A stretch of DNA of 64,000 nucleotides from Streptomyces fildesensis. GTDB taxonomy: Bacteria > Actinomycetota > Actinomycetes > Streptomycetales > Streptomycetaceae. Every line of letters begins with the position of its first letter. Within the stretch, counting starts at the first letter, position 1. The notes under the pieces were generated by a model. The model was not told the DNA's origin and did no database searches. It was given only the letters and a program-made list of their open reading frames with translations. The DNA lies in NCBI RefSeq assembly GCF_016107395.1, contig NZ_JAAIKO010000031.1, forward strand, positions 1 through 64,000. The letters are read 5' to 3'. The translations under genes were made by a program, and so were the position numbers. Of the stretch, positions 9,047 to 18,145 are shown piece by piece.

Positions 9047-9253
9047 TCAGGCCTCGCTGCGCTGCTGCGGAATGCCCGCCAGAAGTGCGCGGACCTCCGC
9101 CTCGCGGTAGCGGCGGTGCCCGCCGAGCGTGCGGATGGACGTGAGCTTCCCAGCCTTGGCCCACCGTGTGACCGTCTTCGGGTCCACGCGGAACATCGTG
9201 GCGACCTCAGCGGGGGTCAGCAGCGGCTCGGCATCAGGGGTGCGAGCGGTCAT
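9047..9253 (-). CDS. bldC: Developmental regulator BldC (MerR-like DNA-binding protein)
   Basis: A 68-aa one-domain MerR-type winged helix that represses premature sporulation genes in Streptomyces, binding cooperatively as head-to-tail oligomers on direct repeats. The sequence has the helix-turn-helix TPAEVATMFRVDPKTVTRWA and the wing TLGGHRRYREAEV, and no effector-binding coiled coil. Length and sequence fit known BldC closely. It is transcribed leftward as a single gene, with a long (about 480 bp) upstream region and its own terminator. The identification is as firm as sequence alone allows. Confidence 0.97.
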   Translation of the reverse strand: MTARTPDAEPLLTPAEVATMFRVDPKTVTRWAKAGKLTSIRTLGGHRRYREAEVRALLAGIPQQRSEA

Positions 9254-9733
9254 GAGCGGCCTCCTCGAGAGAACCGAACCAGCGCGGTTCTTCCTCTAAA
9301 TTCTGCACCTTGACCCGTGTTGCCCGAAATGGCGGACGCGGGCCGAGTCGGTAATAGGACGAACGGCTTGTCCTCGGCACTACAACTACACCATCCGTCC
9401 AGCCTCGTCGGCCAAACCGATGGAATTGCCCTCTCAGGGGTTCAAGCTCTACGGAAGCCGATGGACCATGCCATAACGGACAGTCACTCCAGAGTGACGA
9501 TCAGTCACAGCTGGATCACCAGCCCCATCCCCACCCTCAAGATATGCAATACCGGACAACCCGCCCATTGCTGGACGGAATAAGCTCTTCCAGGACTCGT
9601 TGTCCCATATTGGCACGACCGGTAGGGATGTCCGCAAGAGTCCAGTTACGTGCTCTCCGTCACGCTTGAGCCAATGGCCCGGATCGGGACCAACGTCCCC
9701 GGCCCTCCGGCGGCGCGTCGGCAGCCGCCGGCG
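9254..9733. other. bldC upstream region, 480 bp
   Basis: No coding sequence is visible. GC is lower than in the flanking genes, especially 9290-9560, as expected for a long regulatory region. It contains the inverted repeat at 9483-9498. Confidence 0.6.
9483..9498. promoter_or_regulatory. Inverted repeat in bldC upstream region
   Basis: GTCACTC-CA-GAGTGAC is a perfect 7-bp inverted repeat, with another GTCAC half-site 5 bp further on. It may be an operator; the cognate protein is unknown. Confidence 0.4.
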
Positions 9734-10579
9734 TCAGCTCGCGAACTGCAGTTCGCGGATGGTCCGCCAGCGCTCGGTGAGCCGCTCGTACGCCTCGGAG
9801 GCGGCCGCTCCCGACCCGTCCTTGAGCGCGGCCAGACCCTCGGCCACATCGGCGGCCGACCGGTCCTCCGCGAGATCCGCCTCGGGGATCGCGTGCACCA
9901 GGCCGCCGTAGTCCAGCTCGACCATGGAACGCGGGTGGAACTCCTCGAGCCAGCGGCCCACGTCGATCAGGCCGTCGATCAGCGGGCCTTCCTCCAGCGC
10001 GTCCTTGAGCACCCGCAGCCCGCGCGCCACCCGGCGGCGGGCCTGCACCATCGGCGTCCGGTACCGCATCAGCGGCTCCTTGGACTCGCCGAGCCCGGCC
10101 GGCTCGTACTCCCGCTCGTCATCGCCGAACAGGGCGAACCAGCGGACCGGTACGTGCCAGGTCGCTGAGCGGATCCACGGCCGGGCGTCCGGGTTGCGCT
10201 CCCGCCATGCCTCGTGGTCCGCCTCGGCCTGCGCGCGCACCACGGCGGGCAGCACGGCGTCCAGCACGATCTCCGGAAGCTGCTCGGAGAGGGCGTCCAG
10301 CGCCAGCCAGCCGCGCAGCCGGGTACGCCAGGGGCAGATGTGCGTCACGCCGTTGACGACGGCCACGAAGGCGTCGCGGCTCTCGTGCACCGGGACGGCC
10401 ACCGGCGGGACCGGCAGCAGGTCGGCCAGCGACTGCCGCAGCTCGTCCTGTGCGGTCCGCACCTCGCCCGCGGCCGCATACCGGTACCAGTGGGTGCGTT
10501 CGGGCTCGGGGAACGCCGCCAGCGGCTCGTAGACCCGCAGATACGCCGCGTACGGGACCAGCACCGACGACAAGCCCAC
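9734..10579 (-). CDS. Conserved Streptomyces protein of unknown function
   Basis: A 281-aa protein I do not recognise beyond its conserved place between bldC and vdh. It begins MGLSSVLVPYAAYLRVYEPL. There is no signal peptide, membrane segment or catalytic motif. It is rich in Glu, Arg and Trp, with helical stretches such as RRRVARGLRVLKDALEEGPL and a C-terminal helix ERWRTIRELQFAS, suggesting a soluble helical protein. The GTG at 10579 is chosen because GAGGGAG lies about 6 nt upstream; the long in-frame extension to 10897 is Arg/Pro/Gly-rich and looks untranslated. It is divergent from vdh. Confidence 0.8.
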   Translation of the reverse strand: MGLSSVLVPYAAYLRVYEPLAAFPEPERTHWYRYAAAGEVRTAQDELRQSLADLLPVPPVAVPVHESRDAFVAVVNGVTHICPWRTRLRGWLALDALSEQLPEIVLDAVLPAVVRAQAEADHEAWRERNPDARPWIRSATWHVPVRWFALFGDDEREYEPAGLGESKEPLMRYRTPMVQARRRVARGLRVLKDALEEGPLIDGLIDVGRWLEEFHPRSMVELDYGGLVHAIPEADLAEDRSAADVAEGLAALKDGSGAAASEAYERLTERWRTIRELQFAS

Positions 10580-10965
10580 ACCCGCTCCCTCGTGACCGGC
10601 TCTCACCCGAATCGTCCCACGCTCCGGCCCGCGGTGGGGGTGATCCACAGCACTGTGCCCGTCCGGGGGGCCGGCGCCGGCCGAGGGGTCCTCCGGAATG
10701 TCGTTCCGCACAGCTCCGGAACACCCTCGTCCACTTTTTTCCGCGCTCTTTCCGCGTTCCCTCAGAGTGCCTTCCGGCGGCCGCGGCCCGCTACGGCGCG
10801 GCCCGGAGCGGTGCTCGGGAGGACGTACCGTGCGCAGCGGAGGCCGTTGGCGATCACCCGGCCGGGCCCTACGGCCGTACGGGCCGCCTGCGGGCAATAC
10901 GCTTGCGCCAACCGGCCCTCCCCACCCGCACGGAGGGCAACCTCTGGACTGCAGGAGTCACCACC

Positions 10966-12078
10966 GTGACCGACGTTCTTCAGACTTCCAGCGTCGTCTC
11001 CAAACTGTTCCGGTCGGAACAGGGCGGACACGAGCAAGTCGTCTTCTGCCAGGACCGTGCCAGCGGCCTCAAGGCCGTCATCGCGCTCCACTCCACCGCT
11101 CTGGGCCCGGCCCTCGGCGGTACCCGCTTCTACGACTACGCGACCGACGAAGAGGCCGCGCTCGACGCCCTCAACCTCTCCCGCGGCATGTCGTACAAGA
11201 ACGCTCTGGCCGGCCTCGACCACGGTGGCGGCAAGGCCGTGATCATCGGTGATCCGGAAGCGATCAAGAGCGAAGAACTCCTGCTCGCCTACGGCCGTTT
11301 CGTGGCCTCGCTCGGCGGCCGTTACGTCACCGCCTGCGATGTCGGCACCTACGTGGCCGACATGGACGTCGTCGCCCGCGAGAACCGCTGGACGACCGGC
11401 CGCTCCCCCGAGAACGGCGGCGCCGGCGACTCCTCCGTGCTGACCGCCTTCGGTGTCTTCCAGGGCATGCGGGCCGCCGCCCGCAGCCAGTGGGGCGAGC
11501 CCACGCTGCGCGGCCGCCGGGTCGGCATCGCCGGCGTCGGCAAGGTCGGCCACCACCTGGTGGAGCACCTGATCGAGGACGGTGCCGAGGTCGTGATCAC
11601 CGACGTCCGCGCCGACGCCGTCGACCGGATCCGCGCCCGCCACCCGCAGATCAGCGCCGTCTCCGACGCCGATGTCCTGATCCGGACCCCGCTCGACGTC
11701 TACGCGCCCTGCGCGCTCGGCGGCGCGCTGAACGACGAGACCGTGCCGGCCCTCACCGCCACCATCGTGTGCGGCGCGGCCAACAACCAGCTCGCCCACC
11801 CGGGCGTCGAGAAGGACCTCGCCGACCGCGGGATCCTCTACGCGCCCGACTACGTGGTGAACGCCGGTGGCGTGATCCAGGTCGCGGATGAGCTGCACGG
11901 CTTCGACTTCGACCGGGCCAAGGCCAAGGCGACGAAGATTTTCGACACCACCGCCGCCATTTTCGACCGCGCGCGGACCGACGGCATTCCGCCGGCCGCC
12001 GCCGCGGACCGGCTCGCCGAGCAGCGCATCGCGGACCGGACCCCGGCCGCCGACTGGCTGCGTCCCGAGGCAGGCTGA
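10966..12078 (+). CDS. vdh: Valine (leucine/phenylalanine) dehydrogenase
   Basis: NAD-dependent oxidative deamination of valine and other branched-chain amino acids to 2-oxo acids, a first step that feeds branched starter units for fatty acids and polyketides. At 370 aa it fits Streptomyces Vdh. The N-terminal domain has the catalytic Lys in DHGGGKAVI (about residue 90), then a Rossmann domain with GVGKVGHHLVE, and the conserved GGVIQVADEL. The start is GTG, with AGGAG about 9 nt upstream. A GC-rich hairpin follows the gene. Confidence 0.92.
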   Translation: MTDVLQTSSVVSKLFRSEQGGHEQVVFCQDRASGLKAVIALHSTALGPALGGTRFYDYATDEEAALDALNLSRGMSYKNALAGLDHGGGKAVIIGDPEAIKSEELLLAYGRFVASLGGRYVTACDVGTYVADMDVVARENRWTTGRSPENGGAGDSSVLTAFGVFQGMRAAARSQWGEPTLRGRRVGIAGVGKVGHHLVEHLIEDGAEVVITDVRADAVDRIRARHPQISAVSDADVLIRTPLDVYAPCALGGALNDETVPALTATIVCGAANNQLAHPGVEKDLADRGILYAPDYVVNAGGVIQVADELHGFDFDRAKAKATKIFDTTAAIFDRARTDGIPPAAAADRLAEQRIADRTPAADWLRPEAG

Positions 12079-12456
12079 TTTCAGCCACTTACCCGCCGGT
12101 CACCCGCCGCTCACCTGGTGTGCGGCGGGCGGCCGCCTGTCCGAGGGCAGGCGACCGCCCGGTGATCTCCCCCGGAACGGCCCGGTGGTCCACCCGCTGA
12201 CGCGGTGGGTGACCGAACGCACGACGCGATAGCAAGTTCGCGCTAGAACCGGGTAAAATCACGGCTGACCAGCCAGGACAGGGCCCACTTCGGCTCCCGC
12301 TCCGACGCGCGTCGTGCGGGCGACGTACCGTGCGGCTCCGGAAGCAGGTACCGTTGAGGGCCTACGGACCGGTCCCTCCCCGGAGAGACCGCTCCGATTC
12401 ATGAACGCGTGTCAAGACTCGGGGCCATCGAGCCCCGCCGTTGAGGGGGTCGAGCC
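12079..12456. other. Intergenic, 378 bp, vdh to DUF3073
   Basis: No gene is supported. It holds the vdh terminator hairpin and the leader of the DUF3073 gene. An AT-rich spot at 12228-12262 (tagcaag..gggtaaaatc) could be a promoter, but no -35/-10 pair is convincing. Confidence 0.55.
12127..12160 (+). terminator. Hairpin terminator after vdh
   Basis: GGGCGGcCGCCTG pairs with GCAGGCGaCCGCCC across a short loop, with one mismatch, about 50 nt after the vdh stop. Confidence 0.6.
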
Positions 12457-12714
12457 ATGGGGCGCGGCCGGGCCAAGGCCAAGCAGACGAAGGTCGCCCG
12501 CCAGCTGAAGTACAACAGCGGCGGTACAGATCTGACACGTCTGGCCGACGAGCTGGGCGCATCGTCACCACTTCCGGTACTTCCGCCGGAGCCTGTTGTG
12601 GACGATGACGACGAGAACGACGACGACGATCCGTACGCACAGTACGCGAGTCGTTACAACGATGATGACGACGACGAGGACTCCGAGCCCTCGCCGCAAC
12701 GTCGTCACTCTTGA
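12457..12714 (+). CDS. DUF3073 domain protein
   Basis: An 85-aa actinobacterial protein of unknown function, recognised from its N-terminus MGRGRAKAKQTKVARQLKY and the acidic DDDDENDDDD and YNDDDDDEDSE tracts. The Lys/Arg-rich head and Asp-rich tail make it strongly bipolar; it is probably disordered and may bind nucleic acid or ribosomes (inference). GAGGGGG lies about 10 nt upstream. It is convergent with purM. Confidence 0.9.
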   Translation: MGRGRAKAKQTKVARQLKYNSGGTDLTRLADELGASSPLPVLPPEPVVDDDDENDDDDPYAQYASRYNDDDDDEDSEPSPQRRHS

Positions 12715-12730
12715 CGCTGCACTTCTACAG

Positions 12731-12760
12731 ACCCGGTCCGGGGCCCGCCCCGGACCGGGT
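12731..12760. terminator. Terminator between DUF3073 and purM
   Basis: ACCCGGTCCGGGG and its perfect complement form a 13-bp stem with a cccg loop between the convergent genes; it can act in both directions. Confidence 0.7.
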
Positions 12761-12823
12761 TTCGTCATGGCCCATGGTGCCTAGGGCCTGTCCGCTGGAC
12801 AGACCCCAGGCGCCCGGACCTGG

Positions 12824-13891
12824 CTACTTCGCGTAGTCGCCGGTCAGGGTCACGGCCTCGGCGTGGTCACCGCGTTCGACGACCTCGCCACTCACCCATG
12901 CCTCCACACCGCGGTCGGCGAGAGTGGCGAGCGCCACATCCACCGAGTCCTGCGGCACGACGGCGATCATGCCGACGCCCATGTTCAGCGTCTTCTCCAG
13001 CTCCAGCCGCTCCACCCCGCCCAGCTCACCGACGGTGGTGAAGACCGGGTCCGGCCGCCAGGTCGAACGGTCGACGGTGGCGTGCAGGTGGTCCGGGATC
13101 ACGCGGCCCAGGTTGTTGGCCAGACCGCCGCCGGTGATGTGCGAGAACGCGTGCACCGGGGCGAGCCGGGTGAGCGCCAGGCAGTCCAGCGAGTAGATCT
13201 TGGTCGGCTCCAGCAGCTCCTCGCCGAGGGTCCGGCCGAACTCCGGAACGTCCCGGTCCAGCTCCCAGCCGGCCCGGTCGAAGAAGACGTGGCGCACCAG
13301 CGAGTACCCGTTGGAGTGAAGTCCCGACGACTCGATCGCGATCACCGCGTCACCCGAACGGATACGATCCGCGCCCAGCACCTCGTCGGCCTCGACCACA
13401 CCGGTACCGGCGCCCGCGACGTCGAAGTCGTCCGGGCCCAGCAGGCCCGGGTGCTCGGCGGTCTCGCCGCCGACCAGCGCGCAGCCGGCCAGGACACAGC
13501 CCTCGGCGATGCCCTTGACGATCGCCGCGACCCGCTCCGGGTAGACCTTGCCGACGCAGATGTAGTCGGTCATGAAGAGCGGCTCGGCGCCGCACACGAC
13601 CAGGTCGTCCACGACCATGCCGACCAGGTCGTGGCCGATCGTGTCGTAGACGCCCATCCGGCGGGCGATGTCGACCTTCGTGCCGACGCCGTCCGTGGCG
13701 GAGGCGAGCAGCGGCCGCTCGTAGCGCTTGAGCGCGGAGGCGTCGAAGAGTCCGGCGAACCCGCCGAGGCCGCCCACGACCTCGGGCCGGGTGGCCTTCT
13801 TGACCCACTGCTTCATCAGGCCCACAGCGCGGTCGCCCGCTTCGATGTCCACGCCGGCGGAGGCGTAGCTGGCGCCGGTATTCTCAGGCAT
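12824..13891 (-). CDS. purM: Phosphoribosylformylglycinamidine cyclo-ligase (AIR synthetase)
   Basis: Converts FGAM and ATP to aminoimidazole ribonucleotide, step 5 of purine synthesis. The 355 aa contain family motifs including SYASAGVDIEAGDRAV near the N-terminus, LVGGETAEHPG, IESSGLHSNGYSLVR and SHITGGGLANNLGRV. The ATG reads MPENTGASYA. It is downstream of purF with a 125-bp gap, and the pair is probably cotranscribed. Confidence 0.97.
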   Translation of the reverse strand: MPENTGASYASAGVDIEAGDRAVGLMKQWVKKATRPEVVGGLGGFAGLFDASALKRYERPLLASATDGVGTKVDIARRMGVYDTIGHDLVGMVVDDLVVCGAEPLFMTDYICVGKVYPERVAAIVKGIAEGCVLAGCALVGGETAEHPGLLGPDDFDVAGAGTGVVEADEVLGADRIRSGDAVIAIESSGLHSNGYSLVRHVFFDRAGWELDRDVPEFGRTLGEELLEPTKIYSLDCLALTRLAPVHAFSHITGGGLANNLGRVIPDHLHATVDRSTWRPDPVFTTVGELGGVERLELEKTLNMGVGMIAVVPQDSVDVALATLADRGVEAWVSGEVVERGDHAEAVTLTGDYAK

Positions 13892-14016
13892 GGCTGGGAA
13901 CTTTCACGTCGTCGAGTAGATGCGGTGCGATCGCCGGGGCGGCGATCAGGGGAGCCGGTTTCACGGGCGCCGGCTCCCGGGGTGGAGCGTCACGGCAGTA
14001 GTCCGAGTTTGCCCGA

Positions 14017-15534
14017 CTACGGACGGCGCAGCGCGTCGGCGGCGTCGGTGCCACCGGCCAGCTCGCTCTCCAGGAGCTGCTTGCCGAGCAGCTCCGGGTC
14101 GGGCAGATCCATCGGGTAGACACCGTCGAAGCAGGCGCGGCACAGGTTCGGCTTGGCGATCGTCGTCGCCTCGACCATCGCGTCCAGCGAGATGTACGCG
14201 AGCGAGTCCGCGCCCAGCGACTTGCCGATCTCCTCGACGGACATGCCGTTGGCGATCAGTTCGGCGCGGGTCGCGAAGTCGATGCCGAAGAAGCACGGCC
14301 ACTTGACCGGCGGCGACGAGATCCGGATGTGGACCTCGGCGGCCCCCGCCTCACGGAGCATCCGCACCAGCGCGCGCTGGGTGTTGCCGCGGACGATCGA
14401 GTCGTCCACGACGATCAGGCGCTTGCCGCGGATGACGTCCTTGAGCGGGTTCAGCTTGAGCCGGATACCCAGCTGCCGGATGGTCTGCGACGGCTGGATG
14501 AAGGTCCGGCCGACGTACGAGTTCTTGACCAGGCCGGTGCCGTACGGGATCCCGCTCGCCTCGGCGTAGCCGACGGCGGCCGGCGTGCCGGACTCCGGAG
14601 TCGGTATCACCAGATCGGCTTCGACGGGGGCCTCGGCGGCGAGCTTGCGGCCCATCTCCACCCGGGACAGATAGACGTTCCGGCCCGCGATGTCGGTGTC
14701 AGGGCGCGCCAGGTACACGTACTCGAAGATGCAGCCCTTGGGCTTGGCCTCCGCGAACCGGGTGGTCCGCAGACCGTTCTCGTCGATCGCGATCAGTTCG
14801 CCGGGCTCGATCTCCCGGACGAAGCTGGCACCGCAGATGTCGAGGGCGGCGGACTCCGAGGCGACGACCCAGCCGCGCTCCAGCCGGCCGAGCACCAGCG
14901 GGCGGATGCCCTGCGGGTCACGCGCCGCGTACAGCGTGTGCTCGTCCATGAAGACAAGGCTGAAAGCACCCTTGACCAGAGGCAGCACCTTGCCGGCGGC
15001 GAGTTCGACGGAGAGCGGCTTGCCGTCCTCGTCGACCTGTCCGGCCAGCAGCGCTGTCACCAGGTCGGTGTCGTTGGTGGCGGCCACCCGCGTGGCCCGG
15101 CCATTGCCCTGGGGCAGGTCGGCGACCATCTCGGCGAGCTCCGCCGTGTTGACCAGGTTGCCGTTGTGACCGAGCGCGATCGACCCGTTGGCGGTGGCAC
15201 GGAAGGTGGGCTGGGCGTTCTCCCACACCGAGGCACCGGTGGTCGAGTAGCGGGCGTGACCGACGGCGATATGGCCGGTCAGAGAGCCGAGGGAGGTCTC
15301 GTCGAAGACCTGGGAAACAAGCCCCATGTCCTTGAAGACCAGGATCTGGGAGCCATTACTCACAGCGATGCCCGCGGACTCCTGTCCGCGGTGCTGCAGG
15401 GCGTACAGACCGAAATAGGTGAGCTTGGAGACCTCTTCGCCGGGGGCCCAGACACCAAAGACGCCGCAAGCGTCCTGGGGGCCCTTCTCGCCGGGGAGCA
15501 GGTCGTGGTTGAGTCGTCCATCACCACGAGGCAC
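14017..15534 (-). CDS. purF: Amidophosphoribosyltransferase
   Basis: First committed step of purine synthesis: glutamine and PRPP give phosphoribosylamine. The 505 aa start with a short propeptide, and self-cleavage should expose Cys23 (ACGVFGVW) as the class II glutaminase nucleophile. The synthase half has the PRPP loop LIVVDDSIVRGNT, and conserved Cys of a Fe-S type PurF are visible (KWPCFFGID and LCRACFDGVYP). An upstream neighbour ends in a 32-bp repeat array about 210 bp away. No purine riboswitch fold is evident upstream. Confidence 0.97.
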   Translation of the reverse strand: MPRGDGRLNHDLLPGEKGPQDACGVFGVWAPGEEVSKLTYFGLYALQHRGQESAGIAVSNGSQILVFKDMGLVSQVFDETSLGSLTGHIAVGHARYSTTGASVWENAQPTFRATANGSIALGHNGNLVNTAELAEMVADLPQGNGRATRVAATNDTDLVTALLAGQVDEDGKPLSVELAAGKVLPLVKGAFSLVFMDEHTLYAARDPQGIRPLVLGRLERGWVVASESAALDICGASFVREIEPGELIAIDENGLRTTRFAEAKPKGCIFEYVYLARPDTDIAGRNVYLSRVEMGRKLAAEAPVEADLVIPTPESGTPAAVGYAEASGIPYGTGLVKNSYVGRTFIQPSQTIRQLGIRLKLNPLKDVIRGKRLIVVDDSIVRGNTQRALVRMLREAGAAEVHIRISSPPVKWPCFFGIDFATRAELIANGMSVEEIGKSLGADSLAYISLDAMVEATTIAKPNLCRACFDGVYPMDLPDPELLGKQLLESELAGGTDAADALRRP

Positions 15535-15742
15535 ACAGCGAGTCTAAGGCAGATTCGACCCGCGTCCGAACGGGCGACGGACCGCGAACCCCGCGATCAC
15601 GGGTGTGACCACGGGTGTCTCACCGCAGGTGAGGCGAGGATCACGTGCTTTACGGGCCCTGAGCGGACACCGTGTGAGCACCCCACTACGGGGTGGTGGG
15701 GACGGGGGTCCTGCGGACCCGCTCAGCCGAGCGCCGGTGGCG

Positions 15743-15835
15743 GCTCAGCCGATGACCGGGAGACCGGCGGGGTGGCTCAGCCGAGGACCGGGAGACCGGT
15801 GGGGTGGCTCAGCCGAGGACCGGGAGATAGGGACC
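15743..15835. repeat. 32-bp tandem repeat at the 3' end of the downstream-facing gene
   Basis: Three head-to-tail copies of a 32-bp unit, beginning ggctcagccga and followed by gaccgggagaccgg, with stop-codon positions at 15745, 15777 and 15809. The copy at 15809 encodes the end (YLPVLG) and stop of the protein at 15809-16612; the other two lie beyond its stop. Confidence 0.85.
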
Positions 15836-16612
15836 GAGATCGGCCCGCTCCCCGCTCGCCGAGACGGCGGCGGCGTGGAGCGCGGTCTTCCAGTCGGTCC
15901 GGCCGGTGGCGAGCCGGATCCACGTCAGGGGATCGGTCTCGACGACGTTCGGCGGCGTGCCCCGGGTGTGCCGGGGCCCCTCCACGCACTGAACGGCCGC
16001 ATACGGTGGAATGCGGACCTCGACGGAGTTCCCGGGCGCCTTGACCGCCAGCGCGTCGGCCAGCAGCCGGGTGACGGCCGCGACGGCCTGCCGGTCGTGC
16101 ACCACCTCCACACCGGTGGCGCGCGCCAGATCGTCGCCGTGCACCACCAGCTCCACGAGCCGGGTGACGGTCATGTCCAGCGCCCGCATCGCCCCGAACA
16201 CATGCGGAACGATCCGGTCCGCCCGGACCGCCTCGTCCAGGAACGGCTCGATCCGCTCGGCGGCCGCGTCGAGCGCGTGCTTGACGTCGGTGATGCCGGC
16301 GGCGGTCTCCCGCGTCGAAGCGTCCAGCCGGTCCGCGATGGCGGCGGTGGACACCGCCCACACCGACAACCCGGTGACCGGAGGCACCGGATCCGGCACG
16401 GGCTCACCGAGCAGCGACCCGACGGCGTCGATCTGCCGCACGATGTGCGCCACCAGCAGCCGCACATCCCACCCGGGCAGCCCGGAGGGCCTGGTCAGCT
16501 GCTCGTCCGTGAGCGATCGCACCGCCGCCCGCACCGCCCCCACCTGTGCGACGAGCGCGGCCCGCGTCCTGGCGGGGTCATAACTACGGGCACGGCGACC
16601 GGCTGACGTCAT
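15809..16612 (-). CDS. Maleylpyruvate isomerase N-terminal / sterol-carrier family protein
   Basis: A 267-aa member of the mycothiol-dependent maleylpyruvate isomerase/DinB superfamily with a C-terminal SCP-like domain. Visible are the N-terminal helical bundle with SGLPGWDVRLLVAHIVRQ (the usual metal His region), the central VTRLVELVVHGDDLARATG, and a C-terminal WIRLATGRTDW sterol-carrier signature. Such proteins often act on mycothiol adducts; the substrate here is unknown. The start ATG reads MTSAGRRARSYDP. Its last codons lie in the 32-bp repeat. Confidence 0.85.
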   Translation of the reverse strand: MTSAGRRARSYDPARTRAALVAQVGAVRAAVRSLTDEQLTRPSGLPGWDVRLLVAHIVRQIDAVGSLLGEPVPDPVPPVTGLSVWAVSTAAIADRLDASTRETAAGITDVKHALDAAAERIEPFLDEAVRADRIVPHVFGAMRALDMTVTRLVELVVHGDDLARATGVEVVHDRQAVAAVTRLLADALAVKAPGNSVEVRIPPYAAVQCVEGPRHTRGTPPNVVETDPLTWIRLATGRTDWKTALHAAAVSASGERADLGPYLPVLG

Positions 16613-16681
16613 GCCTCCGAGCCTATGGGGCTCCCCCCGGGTTGTCCCCAGGCTTTCACCGCCCGGGGCCCGGCCCCGGAC

Positions 16682-16885
16682 TCAGCCCTGGCGGGGGCGC
16701 TCGAAGGTCAGCAGCAGACCCTCGACGGCGCCGGGGCCGATGCGGCCCTTGACGTCGGCCGCGGTGATCGACTTCAGCGCCCAGCCGTCACCGGCGTGCT
16801 TGTTGAGCGTCTTCTCCAACTTGTCGCCGTCCAGCGCGTCACCGATCAGCGATTCGCGGAACGAAACAACCTTGTACTCGAACAT
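16682..16885 (-). CDS. DUF4177-like small protein
   Basis: A 67-aa protein MFEYKVVSFRE... with the family pattern of an N-terminal strand (EYKVV) and GDGWALKSI. I chose the ATG at 16885; the longer frame adds an unlikely Gly-rich leader. Function unknown. It follows the DUF397 gene on the same strand but is separated by a 64-bp gap. Confidence 0.75.
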   Translation of the reverse strand: MFEYKVVSFRESLIGDALDGDKLEKTLNKHAGDGWALKSITAADVKGRIGPGAVEGLLLTFERPRQG

Positions 16886-16949
16886 GGCCCAGCCCCTCGT
16901 GCGTACGTACGGAATCCGTCCGCCGCCACCCAACCACGCTCCCGCGGGG

Positions 16950-17150
16950 TTACGGGGCGGCGGGGGCGGATCCGCCGCCCTTGAGGGTTTCGAGGAAGGC
17001 CGCGAAGCGGGCGGGGGTGGTGGAGAGGACGACGCCGGGCGCTTCGCTTTCCCGGAGGAGGACGGTTCCGTTGACGGCGGCCGCCAGCTCTACGCAGTTC
17101 TCGCCGCCGGAATCGCTGAACGAGGACTTCTGCCACTGAAGCTGAGACAT
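16950..17150 (-). CDS. DUF397 protein (WhiJ-system small acidic partner)
   Basis: A 66-aa DUF397 protein with WQKSSFSDSGGENCVELA and VLLRESEAPGVVL, the signature of the family found next to XRE/DUF5753 regulators such as WhiJ. The pair probably acts as a regulator and antagonist module in development or antibiotic control (inference from the whiJ and abaA loci). It lies 11 bp after the XRE gene, in the same operon. Confidence 0.9.
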   Translation of the reverse strand: MSQLQWQKSSFSDSGGENCVELAAAVNGTVLLRESEAPGVVLSTTPARFAAFLETLKGGGSAPAAP

Positions 17151-17161
17151 GTTCGCCGCTC

Positions 17162-18040
17162 CTAAAGTGCGTAGGCGACGTGCTGGATCAGACCCAGCGA
17201 GTCTTTCACCAAGTGGCTTTCCGGCACTGCGCCGGGGTCGATTGGAGCCAGGGCCGCAGCAGCCAACCGTACGAACGTGTCGGCGTAGCTCTCGACGACT
17301 GTGTCTCCCCCGAGGAAAACGGTGCGTTCAGCCGGGGTATCGGCCACAACCGTTTCCAGTCCGGGCGCTTGGCCGTGCAAGAGCGAGAAGGAGGTGCTGA
17401 AGCTTCTGACCGCCCCGACGTCGAACGGGAGGATCTGCAGCGTCACATTCGGCAGACGTGCGGCCTCGATCAGCCGCATCAGCTGCTCGCGCATGACATC
17501 TGGGCCACCGACGGCAATCCTCAGCGCCGCCTCATGGACCACGGCATGCAGTGGAAGCGCGTCATCGCCGATGAGTAGGTGCTGCCGCTCCAGCCGAAAC
17601 CGCACCGCCGGTTCGATGTCCGGTCGTTGTGCACTGCCGAGAATGGCCCACATGTACCCCTCGGTCTGCAAGAGACCGGGGATGAACAGCGTCTCGTAGC
17701 TACAGGCTCGCTTAGCTCCCGCCTCAAGCTCCGCCAGGTCCAGGGCGATCGGCGATACCAACTTGCGGTGCTCGGTCCACCAGCCCTTGCCGGAATCCTC
17801 CGCCATGTCGACGAGCGCCTCGACGTAGGGCTCATCCGTGCATCCGTACGCCTCGCACAGCGCGCGGAGCCGCGAAGTGACGATGGAGGTCCGGCCGGCC
17901 TCGATGTGGCTGAGGTGGGCCGACCCCATCCCAATCACCTCGCCAGCCTCTTTCGTGACCATGCCGGACCTCTCACGGAGCTTGCATAGTTCAGCACCCA
18001 GCCGACGCTGCCGCTCAGTGATGCTGGTGCGCAGTCCCAA
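17162..18040 (-). CDS. XRE-family regulator with DUF5753 (WhiJ-like)
   Basis: A 292-aa protein with an N-terminal helix-turn-helix (RLGAELCKLRERSGMVTKEAGEVIG... SHLSHIEAGR region, residues about 13-60) and a C-terminal DUF5753 domain (YETLFIPGLLQTEGYMWAI, FRLERQHLL). WhiJ-type proteins repress differentiation genes and are relieved by their DUF397 partner. The start is an uncommon TTG (codon at 18038-18040) with AAGGAG 5 nt upstream. It is divergent from an ATPase gene, and the 234-bp gap holds a strong promoter and a perfect inverted repeat. Confidence 0.9.
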   Translation of the reverse strand: MGLRTSITERQRRLGAELCKLRERSGMVTKEAGEVIGMGSAHLSHIEAGRTSIVTSRLRALCEAYGCTDEPYVEALVDMAEDSGKGWWTEHRKLVSPIALDLAELEAGAKRACSYETLFIPGLLQTEGYMWAILGSAQRPDIEPAVRFRLERQHLLIGDDALPLHAVVHEAALRIAVGGPDVMREQLMRLIEAARLPNVTLQILPFDVGAVRSFSTSFSLLHGQAPGLETVVADTPAERTVFLGGDTVVESYADTFVRLAAAALAPIDPGAVPESHLVKDSLGLIQHVAYAL

Positions 18041-18115
18041 TGGGGCTCCTTCGAAGAAGTTCGCTCACAGTCTGCACCCGGCCGGTGACCCGGTCCATCA
18101 CCTTCGACGATTGAG

Positions 18116-18145
18116 TTGCAATGCTGAACCCAATTCCCCTACCGT
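18116..18145 (+). promoter_or_regulatory. Promoter of the ATPase gene
   Basis: TTGCAA (18116-18121), an 18-bp spacer and TACCGT (18140-18145) read rightward. The predicted start point near 18152 lies inside the inverted repeat at 18146-18165. Confidence 0.6.

Noticed and set aside
15535..15742. Possible purine riboswitch ahead of purF
   Set aside because: No three-way junction with the conserved loop-loop sequences is visible; the region shows only ordinary GC-rich hairpins.
15743..15835. Short direct repeats resembling a CRISPR array
   Set aside because: Units abut without spacers and there are no cas genes.
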